Part shown: one piece after another, positions 26,201-38,081 of the stretch
How positions within the stretch are numbered: the stretch's first letter is position 1
Layout of the letters: each line of letters begins with the position of its first letter
Made by a program: the position numbers and the translations under genes
The notes under the pieces: model-generated
Told to the model about the DNA's origin: nothing
Database searches by the model: none
What the model saw: only the letters and a program-made list of their open reading frames with translations
NCBI GenBank assembly: GCA_029379385.1
Contig: CM055606.1
Span: forward strand, 18,687,142-18,751,141
From: Quillaja saponaria
Taxonomy: Eukaryota > Streptophyta > Magnoliopsida > Fabales > Quillajaceae
Direction of reading: 5' to 3'
Length of the DNA stretch: 64,000 bases

Positions 26201-29200
26201 CTAATGCCAAAATCCAAATAAAATTGGAAAATATATAAGTACTAATGAATTGAGTAAGCACAAATAATGTAATATTTGTATTACCAAAAAGTAGAAATCC
26301 AAGAGATTCTTTATAGAGCTTCTCTCTCACCGACAATAAAAAGAAATTTGACACCTAATGGCTCTCATCCATACAACTACAACTTAGAAGTAGAGGAAAG
26401 AACAAAGTCTCCTGGTAGGTGTTTTGAAAAATAAAGAAATGGCACGCATGGCTGAAGTAGACTTCTTAGTTTCTTCGGCCGGTACGCCTTGCAGCCTTCT
26501 GCGTATGTCTGAAAAAGTTGCAAGCTTTTTATGTGTCTATCATTGTGCGTAAGGTGAAGCAAAAAAGATTTCATGAAAAACTTGGAAAATTTTGTTCACA
26601 TTTTAAGTTTTTCAGATTCGTGGGTCAATGGATCTAAGTTCTATCCAGAATATTTGACTCGGTGGTGACTCATGCGATTGAACCAAATAGCCCGATTCAC
26701 CTTTGATTCGGTTAATTCATGTACGATTTTTGAACTTTTTCGATTCACCCATGCAATATGTATCGTTTAGGTTAAATTGAATCGACTCAAATGACTCGAA
26801 TCGTAAGAGTCTAATAACAGTGCTTCAGAGATTATCTTTGAATTTAAATACATGATAGGACAGAAAAAGTGGTAAGTTTTTTACAATTTTCTCCTATAAT
26901 GTGAAGTTCAGAAACATACCAGGACACATGTCTGGGCATAACCCACAAATTATATTGGATGAATTCAAGCCTTCATAATCAGATAAAGCATGGCCATTGG
27001 TCAAGTCCCCTGCTGATTCTGCAGAGTGGCCCCTAACATACTTTTGCTCCATTACAGACTGTTCATGTAGATTTGCAGAATCTTTCTGGTCTGCAATATC
27101 AGGACCACCCTGCTCTGATTTGCTTAATTCTACCTTGAACCGTGCCAGACGCTTGGCCTTGGCTTGCAGCTCACTGAAAAATGAAGTGACCGTAAGACAT
27201 ACAGGACTTATTGATAAAGCATGCTTATCATTGATATAAATGCACCTGCTATTTACCGTTCAGAATCCTCTTGTGTAGAAATTGTATTTCCTTGAAGGAC
27301 GTGATTAGTTGACAATGGAGGTGACCTTGTCCTTTTGGGAACACCAGAGCTGACAGGCTTGGTTACAGCGGCTTCAGAAACAGTAGATGGCAAAGACTTT
27401 TGATAAAATTGTTCATTAGGACCACTGTTAAGAACATTCGACCTGCTTCCCAATCTGGGCGGAGATATAGAAGGCCTGGGAAGGAACCAAAGAACAGGCT
27501 TATTCCATATATATAGTGATTTATACTTTTGGACTGTATATAGTATAGATGATAAAATGAGAGGAAAGCATGTGCTTGCGTACATGCATAGGTGCAAGCT
27601 CAATTTGTATTTCCCAAACAAAATTCTCCACTGAGAACACTAACGCTTTGTTTAAGAGGAAAGAAATGTGAGAAATGGAGTGGAAAAAAATGGAATGAGA
27701 TTCAATACCATATGTTTAGTAAACAACATAGTGTATTCCATATTGTCATTTCTTAGTAAGGATATTATTGTAATACCATATGTTTAGTAAACAACAGGCC
27801 AGATTTCTTTCCATTTTCTCCCACTTGTGGAGAGATCAATTTGCGTGGAAACCCACATTAAAAATTCTCTCTAAAAATGTGCCTCCCATTATCCTCTTGC
27901 TTCTAAAACAACGAAAATAGTATTCTCTTCCGACTTTCACCTCTCATATAGAGCATAAGAGACAACTCACATTGTTCTAATTTTAAAATTTGCACAAAAA
28001 TATATCCCCTTTGATACAAGAAAATAGAAAAAAACCCACTTATTGGTTCCCCATAAAAATAACAAAATCAAAGCAAAAGAATCAACTATAGGAATCTATA
28101 ACACCCAAGTAGATTACCTCTTAAAGTCTTTTCCAGAAAAAATTTCCTGCAAATTTTCATTGGCTGATGGTGAAGATGGAGACCTAGTTCTCTTTGAGAC
28201 CTGAACAATGTCAGATTCGGTTGGAGAATTTCTCCGAGAACCGGAAGAACTGAGATAAGATGGCCCCAGGGATTGGACTTGACCAGCCATAAAGTTGGCC
28301 TTTTTACCTGGCGGATTAACCTGATTATCCAACTTATTCAAAAGCACAGCAGGCCTGTATTAAAACAAATAGCATGATCAGTCAAGCCATGTACGGTTTT
28401 GAGACAGAGGCAAGAATTTTGAAGAGACAAAAAACACATCCTTCCACTCCCCCCCATTGGAAAAAAAAGCTGGACAGAGTCGTTCTTGTGTCAATATGAT
28501 AAACTTTACCACCATTTGCAACAATTCATCAACCAACAGCAAGACTTGGTTGATATAATTCAGAATTTTAAGTGGCAATTTGCTCAATTTCTAAACTAAA
28601 AGCACTAGATGTGGAGGTCCCTCACATGATAGAAATGAAACAATACGCTAGTAATAAAGAACTCTAAAAATAACATTAAAAAATATTACATTTCAAAAAA
28701 AATTTGAGCGGAATGCCTTAATTCCTCATGTCCTGAGGGCAAAGGAGGCGACCTAATTCTTTCAGGGTTCTGGATTCTGGAAACTTTGGCAGTAACACTA
28801 GCTGCAGATTCACGTGAAGCCACAAATGAAGTGACTACATAAGGCCTTTGATGGTTTTGTGCATCAAACTCATTGAAGACCGGTCTTTGCCTGTCACTCC
28901 AACCAGGTGACTCAGTGGACCTAGGAGAAAACATAAGCTATCATCAAGGATCCAAACGAAACAACATTATGCAACAACTTAGAACCATGAAAAAGAAGAT
29001 TTTGCTTACACAAGGGACAAAGATTCAATGAAAATAGTAGATTGGTAACTAAAAGATGCAATAGTAATTACATATTGAGAAAACAAAAAATAGAAGTATA
29101 GGAGTTAGATCCAAATTCCCAGGTTGGAACAAACATATTACTGATGACATTTTATAATAATAGTTGTGAGGCCTATGTAAAGGGGTATACTTACTTACCA

Positions 29201-30088
29201 ACAAGAAATGATTTATTGGAAATTAAAATACAGGTTTCTTAGTGGCGTACAGCTTAATGACAGGACACTTCTCTTATTGTCTGACATATAAGATTAGCAT
29301 ACATACCCTTCAAAAAGGAATCAGGGAATAAAATTGCAAGTGACATGATAACATCCAACTGCCAATAATAATTAGTAAACAAATTTTACTTAACAAATTA
29401 TACCTATATGGTTACAAGCTTCTTAGAGCAGTATGTCGAAACACACCAAAAAGAACATAAATTTCTTCACATACTACATTAAGAAAACAGTAGCGTCCAA
29501 AATTACAGTGCAAACACATGGAATGCTAGAGAAATCTTCAATCCACAAGCAGAAGAAGAAAAAAAAAACTGACATATCTCTAGTATCATAGAGATTGATT
29601 CAAAAAATAGGCATGAGCAGCAAGAACTTCCTTAATCTTGCAGGAGGCACTAAATAAAGTAAACAAGACTAATTCCTTACAAATACAATTCATATTTGTT
29701 GCAAACCATCAACTTCAAAGCATTAGGTTTTACAATGGCAATAGTGCTGAATCTCCTATTATAATAGCAACTAAAAATTCGCAAAATTAACCATGTAACA
29801 GTGTCCCTAAAAGATGGAGAATTAAATTTGATTATGCCATTTCATATACCCGAAATCGTTTCTTTTCCTGCATCCCAGCAAACCCATATTTGAAAATTCA
29901 ATCTTGAACATGCTAACAAAAAGAGACAAGTACCTGGGACTAGGAGATCGCAGAGGAGCAACAATGGGAAAAGGTGGAGTTGATGGAGAAGAGGAAGTAG
30001 CACGAATAAAAGGGTTATGACCAAAAGGAGGTTGTGATTTTGGAGGTCCAGTTGGTCCTGAACCCTTCCCAAATCCCCGATACGACAT
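20299..30088 (-). CDS. SAC3B: SAC3 family protein B, TREX-2 mRNA-export scaffold
   Basis: Fourteen exons in transcript order: 30088-29934, 28920-28690, 28354-28118, 27475-27257, 27173-26920, 25657-25557, 25437-25222, 24725-24498, 24420-24329, 24244-24151, 23702-23610, 23520-22799, 22711-22597, 22185-20299. All junctions keep frame and give 1547 residues. Sac3 proteins tether THP1, Sus1, centrin and DSS1 at the nuclear pore for mRNA export. Residues 1-280 are low-complexity with a three-fold KRTRSPP-type repeat. CGLCPDMCP (about 357-365) opens the SAC3/GANP domain (365-650: LDGDRNVTSRLLAVKKYTRT, MHELCEYTKGEGF, LLKLDKHPGYK). LKLFLRLWRRRSLKLRELRE, across exons 12-13, resembles the Sus1/centrin-binding helix. 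The C-terminal exon (629 codons) carries a 52-residue tandem duplication. Intron 5 holds a hAT-like insertion, apparently spliced out. Arabidopsis SAC3B is At3g06290. Confidence 0.93.
20458..20769 (-). repeat. In-frame 156-bp tandem duplication in SAC3B last exon
   Basis: Two adjacent 156-bp units (20614-20769 and 20458-20613) are nearly identical. They encode two 52-residue units beginning CGSLSPG and ending DGEWPS, with differences such as VVQ/AIQ and FWHP/FRHP. The length is an exact multiple of three, so the frame is kept. High identity implies a recent event. Confidence 0.93.
25866..26822. mobile_element. hAT-like non-autonomous DNA transposon in SAC3B intron 5
   Basis: An exact 8-bp direct repeat CTTCAGAG flanks the element (25858-25865 and 26823-26830), the size expected for hAT insertions. 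The element starts CATAGTTGTTGAAT and the reverse complement of its end reads CACTGTTATTAGAC, an imperfect terminal inverted repeat beginning CA. The subterminal regions are crowded with GATTCG/CGAATC words, as expected for transposase-binding sites. At 957 bp with no transposase frame it is non-autonomous. It sits wholly between exons 5 and 6, so splicing should remove it. Confidence 0.7.
27704..27796. repeat. 25-bp perfect direct repeat in SAC3B intron 3
   Basis: AATACCATATGTTTAGTAAA plus CAACA occurs at 27704-27728 and again at 27772-27796, identical and in the same orientation. The surrounding segment (27640-27850, beginning GCTTTGTTTAAGAGG) resembles the edge of a small dispersed repeat, but I could not define both ends. 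Confidence 0.7.
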
Positions 30089-31568
30089 TCTTCTTCTTCT
30101 ACTTCTTCAAATGCATTCTTGTTTTTCCACAATTTGAAACTCTTGCCAATTTGAAACTCTTTCAAATCCTCCGGTTTAGCTTTCACCCCTTCTCAGGTTC
30201 TCAGTATCCCTCGGTTCAGTCCGGTCCTAATTTCAGAGACAGGATAGCAGAGGGAGACGCTGGTAAACAGAGAGAGTCTTAACAATTCACAATAAAATAG
30301 AAAAGAGTGGGCTTTATTGTAGGCTGACCATTCTTCTCCTCCGTTGGCCCAACTAATAAAACAACCCTAAAGGCCCGCGACCCAATTTCCCGCCCAAGTT
30401 GATTTTCCCGGAAAATTTGTACTTGTAGTCAATTAGTTTCAATTCCCAAATTGCCATTCATCCACATCCCTTTCCAGACTTGGTTTTAAGGGGTCGTTAT
30501 GGAGAATCCCACTGGCTGTGGTACTGAAAAATGACAGGATAGTCAAAGGAGGAATGGAGGGCTTAGGTGGATATATATATATATATATATATACTAAGTG
30601 AATTGCTTTTTTTTTTTTTTTTTTCACAAATATATCTTATTCGAGATTTGTAATTGCTCATCCCAATAAATATTTTTTTGTAAACTCAAACTTTTGATTT
30701 TGAAGAGACCCCTCAATCGCTGAGTTCAAACATATCTTATCACTTGAACCACTCCTCGTAAATAATTTAAAATATTACTTTAATGAATGACATCAAGTAC
30801 CAAAAACTTTTTATGGTAGATAATAAGCATATATAGTTTGATAAAATTTGAAAGTCTCCGAAAAATGTTAAAATTTGTTTGCATTAATATTTTAAATCAT
30901 ATTGTGAGATTGGATTACTCTACTACAACTCACTTATGTTATTATTTGAGACATTCTGAGTCTTTTAATACTTTTCTAGTATTTTTAGAGGTTACGTGTT
31001 TTCATGACTCTCTTAGAGCTGTTTTTAAAAAGTTATGATAGTAATGTTTGATAAAATAATATAAAAACTGCTCTCAATAAATAAAAATTACAAATTAATA
31101 TTTGATAAATTTATTGTAAAGCTATTCTAAAATTTAAATTGATTATAATAGATATTAATAATAAAAATATATATAATTAACTCACTGTATTAATTAATAA
31201 AAAGATAAATATGAATTTTTATCAAAAATTAAGATTATATTAACATTTAAATTTTTGAGAACATAAACTAATTTTTAAAAATACCTCTGAGTTTTAAAAG
31301 CCTAGAATATAAGCACTCTTCATTTTTTTTTTATTAAATATAAAAATATTGACTTATATTCTTCAAAGCACATTTCAAAAGACTATTACTAAATCAAACC
31401 GCAATAGGATCACTTTTATTCATTAATTTTTCTTTAAGTTATTGCCAAAGAGGAAATTAATGTAATGTGGTGAAATGAATAAATAAAAGAGAGAAAAAGA
31501 AATTAAGAAGAATCAAGCAATCTAACATAATTATACTTGGGCCTGTGGGCCAGCCCAAGTAACAGTCC
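30089..31568. other. Divergent promoter region between SAC3B and F-box gene A
   Basis: SAC3B reads leftward and the F-box gene rightward, so both promoters must lie here. The region holds a TA microsatellite (about 30571-30592), a poly-T run at 30608-30624 and AT-rich DNA. No coding exon is seen. Confidence 0.5.
30571..30592. repeat. (AT)n microsatellite
   Basis: A pure AT dinucleotide run of about 22 bp, 0.5 kb upstream of the SAC3B start. Confidence 0.9.
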
Positions 31569-31715
31569 ATGTTGACTGTTAGACTAATGGGGAGCCATGC
31601 TCCTAACTCTCAAATGCTTTTGACTTCTGAGCTTGGCATCAGATTTTCTCATTACCCTCCGGTACTGCCTCTGATTTGTACTGGAGATGTAGTAGGAAGA
31701 ACCAAAATAAACAAG

Positions 31716-33912
31716 ATGAAGAAAACCTCCACGAAGAGTAGAAAAAGGGGAGCAAACACTTTGCTAAACAACAATGAAGAGGGAAGAGAAGGTCAATGTC
31801 CAGTTCTGTGCAAATTCCAACAACTTCCACCCATTACAGTCATGGATATTCTCTCAAGGCTTCCCATGAAGACAATTTTCCATTGCAGGTGTGTATGTAA
31901 AGCTTGGCTTGGTTTAATTTCACATCCTCGTTTTGTTGAACTTCAGCTTGCAAGATCACCCATTAGCATTTTGATCAAAACCCTACCACCTGCAAGTGAA
32001 TCACGAAAAATCAATCTGACCCATGTAGAAGCATGTAAAGGTGGTCCTTTTCGGATTGATAAAATGAAGTTTACTCCTAAAATTAACCTGCCCATTTCAA
32101 AATTTGGGCTTGTGAATTCATGCAATGGTTTGCTTTGTTTATCTGGATCTGATAGAGAAGAACCCATTTACGTATGCAATCCAGTTTTGGGTGAATACAT
32201 CACTGTCCCCTCCGCTACCAAAGATAGGCACTGGGGCTCGTTCTTAGGACTTGGGTTTTGCGCTAGGACTAACCAATACAAGGTGTTGCAGACATTTTAT
32301 CCCAATATCGAATCGTCCTGGCTGAACTACTTGGAGGCTGAAATATACACTCTTGGTACAGGAGTTTGGAGAAGCATTGGGCATGCCCCCAGAGCTCTTG
32401 TTGCTTCTCCTTTTAATGCCTTCCTGCATGGTGCTCTTCACTGGGTTCCTAGAGCAGGTAACAGCTCTGAATTCATATATTCTTTCAATTTCGAGAGTGA
32501 GAAATTTGGATCAGTTCCCCCACCTCCATATTTTGGTCAAAGTGAAAAGCAATTTTCTGATTTTCTGAAGTTGGGAGTGTTAGAAGATTGTCTTCTTTTA
32601 TGCGTCTTTGGCAATGATCATAGAAAATTTGACATATGGATTATGAAGGATTATGGTGTCAAGGAGTCTTGGACTAAGCAGTTTGTTATCGAGAATCTAT
32701 ATCCTAGACAGCGCAGCTGTGACTTCTATGAACCAGTGAAATTTTTGAACAATGGGGAAATCTTATTGTTGTACAACGATTTGGAAGTACTTTGTTACAA
32801 TACAGGGACACGAAGGTTACGTACTACTAGAATTACCAGGACTCGAAATGAATTTAATGCAATTGCTCTTGCTCCAAGTTTTGTTTCGCTCTACAATGTT
32901 GCAAAGGGGGAACCAGTGAAAAGGTATTTGTGGTTATCTGCTAGATTTAGTTTTTAACATTTCATGTTCATGGACTAGAAAAATGCCGTAAAATGTCATT
33001 GATTACAAAAGTATATCAAATGCTGTATACGATAAATGGGGTAGTACAAAATTGGTTTGCTTTGATTATCTTGCAGTAAAATATTAATTTTCATTTTAAA
33101 AGAATAGACCAATATGCATCATTGATGTCGACTTCTGAGTAATATGTTGTAATATTTTTTTGTTCCCTGATGATTTTGGGTAGATTCTTCTCCATATGGA
33201 GCAGTTGCCACATTAGCATATAAAAATTAGAAAAATTAACCTCGTCTGATCCCATCATATTTATGTAAGGTACAAGCTTAACTGAGTGTGCTCACCAGCT
33301 ATAAATTGACTTCATAACTTTTACTGGCAATGATCTTCAAGATTCTTTTCTCTTTCAGGCTTGCTTCTTTTTTTCTGTAGCATCCTGGTTTTACCCCACA
33401 TGACACACAAAGATGTGTTATCATAACAGCTCCTGTTTAACTTGTGAATTTGTGTATTTCATGGATGTTTTATGTTTTCTGTAAGCACTTCAACTTACAT
33501 TGTCATAACCAGGCCCTATTTAGTGATGGAGTTATGCTTGCTTACAATACAGGGTGCAAGGAAGTGGGGAAAATGGCAAGCTATCTGCTGTAGGAATTCA
33601 AGACTGTGCTGGTAGTCGGATAGAACTTAACAAGTCTGCCCGATTGAACTCAAGTGCCTACGAGACTCAACCTGTAGCTATTATTCATTTTGTGAGTATT
33701 TATTCTCTTCTATATCATGTCCTTGGTATTTTCAAATCGTGAATTATACTTGTTCTTTTTCTTTGCTATTGACTGCAATTCAACCTTCTTTTGAGCAGGA
33801 TCCTACTATGAGAACTGAGTTTAATAGTGCAGCTTATGGTGAGTACTTTGATCATTTTGCTGTTGAGGGCTTCTCGAGTCTCAACACCAACAGAAGAGTG
33901 TTGCGTCACTAG
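31716..33912 (+). CDS. F-box protein with FBA domain (tandem copy A)
   Basis: Three exons, 31716-32923, 33553-33691 and 33799-33912, encode about 486 residues. The F-box is LPPITVMDILSRLPMKTIFH, followed by CRCVCKAWLGLISHPRFV. The rest is an F-box-associated (FBA) beta-propeller-like region with SCNGLLCLS, YVCNPVLGEYITVP, HGALHWVP, IWIMKDYGVKESWTKQF and FLNNGEILLLY. Such proteins join SKP1 in SCF ubiquitin ligases and choose substrates; it resembles the At3g07870 group. I chose the ATG at 31716 because its frame aligns with the leader of copy B. The frame is open back to an ATG at 31569. The last exon has a roughly 28-bp insertion relative to copy B that shifts its frame, so the final about 20 residues are not conserved. 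A donor at 33840 could give another tail. The substrate is unknown. Confidence 0.88.
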
Positions 33913-35137
33913 TGTCTTGATCAACTTTTGCTCCCAAGAACAGGTATACATCCACGTGTGATGTCAATAATGGCTGGCACCGAGCAAGGACAAGCTCTCT
34001 GGCATGCAGTCATAGGAGTATAGTCTTGTTTTAAAACGATGTGTATGTAAATATCGTCGATAAGGGATGATTTGATACTACTAGACTTGTGTTATGTCTT
34101 GGTACTTGTGGTAACAACTTTTAGAAGGGTTTTCAGCCTCTCATCTCTCCAAAGTCCAAACTTCCAAATAGATCCTGATATTTTCTTTTGAAAATATAAA
34201 GTCAGGTTTATCTGCAAAAGAAAATTTATAGGAACTGCTCGGCAGAAGTGAAAATGAGGTGAAATGGAGGGAAAATGAGGGATGCATCTGGACATATTTT
34301 GCTTTATATATCACATCATTTCCCATTTACTCTCCTCCTGCTCCACCCATTTTCACCTCCAAGTGCAGCCTTAGTCATGCTATGGGCTGTGGGGTTGGTA
34401 GTACACATGCATGGCCAGGCAGTTATGCTTCTAAATGGATGCTTTATGCATTATGTAGTTGTTAATCAATCAACAAGAAAAGAAAAGGATAACAACTACT
34501 TTCCAATTAATTGTAGTTTTTTCCCCTTTCACAGGGAAGAAGGGAAAGGTAAGACAATCAATAGCATAAAAGGGAAAGTTATTCTAAGGCAATTGCGGAC
34601 AACACATGTTCTGAAAATCTTGAATTATTGTTGTCTTCTTGACTAGCATTTACTCCATTCAAGTTCTCTTGAAGGAGTAGAAGAAAAACAACCAAGTACA
34701 AATCCTCCTTAATAACACAAATCGGATGAGATCAAACAAAATCTGTACATTTTTGCACATAACATTAAAAAAAAAATCAGAATTTGCCTTAAAATTAAGC
34801 TGCATTGTGTTTGTTTGTTTTCATATCAGCCTCTAGTAGCCTTATATTATTGAATATTAGAGTGTAAAATAAAGAAATGTAATTTAGTACAAACGAAAAA
34901 TAACAAACGTAATTCTCTTCGTCAAATGGTTTCCTATAGGTTCAGGCCGGCCCAAGAAAAAAGCCCAAGTTTATTGACCCGTAATTGCTTAGGTTTTCCT
35001 CCTGTTTGCATTTCGCAGTAAGTTTCCCGCCAAAAGTTTACAAGATATTTTGCTACAAATTCTCCCTCCAAATCTCCTCTGTAATCTTCCCATCAAACCC
35101 AAAAAGAAAATAATTTATCCTCTTTAATCCAAACCTC
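33913..35137. other. Intergenic DNA between the two F-box genes
   Basis: Contains the 3' flank of copy A and the promoter of copy B. No further exon or mobile element is recognised. Confidence 0.5.
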
Positions 35138-35196
35138 ATGAATCACAACAAAAGAGTAGCAAGCATTTTGACAAGAGGCAGCGAAGAAGCAACAGA

Positions 35197-37045
35197 ATGG
35201 CAATGCAAATGTCCCTGCAGGTTCATCAACTTCCACCAGAAATAGCCATTGATATTCTCTCAAGGCTTCCCATAAAGTCCATTTTCAACTGCAGGCGTGT
35301 ATGCAAAGCTTGGCTTCATTTAATATCACACCCTCTATTTGTTGAACTTCAACTTGCAAGATCACCCATTAGCTTTTTGATCAAATCGATAACATCTGTT
35401 AATAAATCACGAAAGATCAGTCTGACACATGTAGAAGAATGTGAAGATGCTCGTTTTCTGGTTGATAGAATTAAGTTTTCTACCAAAGCTAATCTACCCA
35501 GTTCTAAATTCCGTCTCGTAAATTCATGTAAAGGTTTGCTTTGTTTATCTGGAACTGAAAGAGAAGACCTCATTTACGTGTGCAATCCAATTTTGGGTGA
35601 ATGTGTAACTGTTCCACCACTTAGCAAAGGTAGGCACTGGGGCCGTTTCATGGGACTTGGACATTGTGCGTAATAGAGCAACACAAGGTGCTGCAAGCAT
35701 TTTATCCGAAAATTGAATCTCCCTCTAGGAACAAGTGCCTGGAAGCTGAAATATACACCATTGGTACTGGAGCTTGGAGAAGCATTCAGAATGCACCAGA
35801 TACTCTTGTTGAATTACCTTTTAATGCCTTACTACACGGTGCTCTTCATTGGGTTCCTATTTATTATGACAGTGAAGAATTCATTTACTATTTCAATTTT
35901 GAGTCTGAGCAATTTGGAGTTGTTCCCCCACCTTCGGACTTTGGTCCGTTTGAATTACTTAATTTGGGAGTGTTAGGAGGATGTCTCTTTCTTTGCGTCT
36001 TTGGAGACGATTATTCAAAATTCGACACATGGGTTATGAAGGATTATGGCATGCAGGAGTCATGGACTAAGCAGTTTGTCATTGAGAACCTATATCTTAG
36101 AGAATGCAGCTGTGACAAGTATGAATCAGTAAAATTTTTGAATAATGGTGAAATATTGATGGTGTACAACGACAGGAAAGCAGTTTGTTACAATACCAAG
36201 TTGCAGACTTTATGTGCGACTAGCATTACCAGAACTCGTTATGAGTTTAACGCAATTGCTTTCACCCCAAGCTTTGTTTCCCTCTACAGTATTGCCAAGG
36301 AAGAACATGTGGAAAGGTAATAAGAGTAGGTTAAGTAAATGGACTTATCTGATCTCCTAGATGTCCAATTCTCTGATTTTTGCCTAAAGATCAAATGCGA
36401 TGCATGTAAACATACTGCCATAAAATCAATTTTCAATGTTTTCTCTAGTCAACTGCTTAGCTATCCTTAATGTTTTCTCCTCAAGAATGAATTCAGAATT
36501 GCTCCTGTTTAATATAGTTTTGTGCTGTTCATGGATATTGTTATGGGAAGGCGTCAGTCTTCAGAGTTCACTGTTGTGTTGTCATTTTCCTTATGATTCC
36601 TCTATGATGTCTGCATTTGTTACAACCATTGTTGTTAGCCCAGCTGAGTGATGAAGTTTAATTAGCCTGCTTACAATGCAGGGTGCAAGGTAGAAAGGAA
36701 TACTATACGGTATCTGCTGAAGGGTTTCTTGACTGTGCTGGTGGTGGAATGCTAGTGGATAGTTTGGGCAGCTCTAACTCAACTTTCTATCAGGGACACC
36801 CTGGAGGCACAGTTCACTTGGTGAGTTTTCTTTATGGACAATGCTACATTCTCTTATTAAATCTTAAACTGTAGTTGCTTATGCTAATGTTTTCCTTTGA
36901 TGGTTATTCAATCTAACCAACTTACCAGCAGGATCCTGATGACACAACTGAGTTTGCAAGTGCAGTTTGTAGTGGGCACTTTGGTTCAACACCAACAACC
37001 AATTGTTTTGTAAATGGTGTCTCAATCAACGTTGAAACCAAGTAG
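35197..37045 (+). pseudogene. F-box/FBA gene, tandem copy B, frameshifted in exon 1
   Basis: The exon layout equals copy A: exon 1 to 36317, exon 2 36682-36820 (139 bp, the same length as in A) and exon 3 36932-37045 ending in a stop. The F-box LPPEIAIDILSRLPIKSIFN and the first part of the FBA region are intact. After GLGHCA (about 35669) the frame meets TAA TAG. The matching FBA sequence resumes one frame over (QHKVLQAFYPKIES) and stays open to the splice site at 36317. Copy A has one more base in this stretch, so copy B lost one. A second single-base loss near 35222 separates an upstream ATG at 35138 from the F-box frame. The ATG at 35197 bypasses it. As read, only a 158-residue F-box fragment would be made. 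A sequencing or assembly error is the alternative. Confidence 0.8.
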
Positions 37046-38081
37046 TCTTATCCTTTTGATGTTAACAACTCTTAATGGATGGAGTATGACTGGTCTTAAT
37101 GCTGATGAAGACTTTTTGTTATGTTTTGTATTTTGACACTTAGTTCTAGCACTTTTGAAGATAAATGTTTTTGGCTAATTACTATATCGGGCTGTATGTC
37201 CACTAAGTCATCATTTTTCTTTTGGTTTTTAGTTTGCAGAAACCTACTTGTGTTCTCACTTCCAGTTATTGTCTGTTTTTCTTAAGAACAGAAATACCAA
37301 CAGGAGGGTACTGATAGTTCCTATTGCTAACAGAGGCAACACTGTCATGTGTAAGAGTCAATAAATTCAATCAAAAATCACCACTAAAAGAAAAAAAGTG
37401 AAAAGGCTCCTTTCATTTCCTCCAACCAAAAGCCTACAATAAACAGTATCAAAGTAAAATAAAAATTCCATCTGTTTCCTTTAAAGACTAGCAATTTTCC
37501 AAAATTAACCTACCCCAAATTTCTCAAAATCATATTTCAAACTTGCAGCCTAAAGTAGTCTCTACAGTAGAAAAAGGCCATGTTGCCAAATTATCAATTC
37601 CTTATAAAGACAATTCAAAAAATCACTGATATCAAATTGTGGGAAAATATAATTCCCCCTAAAAAGTAGAAAGGCAATGACCAAATACCCATTATATGTT
37701 CTTGAATCTTCACAATGCATTGGTTTGAGCTTTTCCTACTCATCATAATTCATTAGATTTATCAAGTAGTAATTATCAAATGATCACATAACAATACGAA
37801 TGTCGAACATAATTTAACAACTAACTCGATTAGTAAGATAAGATCTCCATCACATTTTAACACATTACTCATTTCCACTTTCAATTAACTCCTCTGTCAA
37901 GCATTCAGTAATTCTTTCACAACAATATATAGTCATTAAGAGCAATTGCGAAACAGAGGCCAAAAGAAATGACAATAATCTCTATTTATTTCCTCGACAA
38001 AAATAAAATAAAATGAGAACCACAAATATTGTTAGAAAGCTCATCACCACAGTATTTCTGTTTGTGTAGCCTGCAGCATTC
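37046..38081. other. Intergenic, convergent 3' flanks
   Basis: Lies between the stop of F-box copy B (+) and the stop of the twin-CX9C gene (-). It should carry both 3' ends. I see no other gene. Confidence 0.5.
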
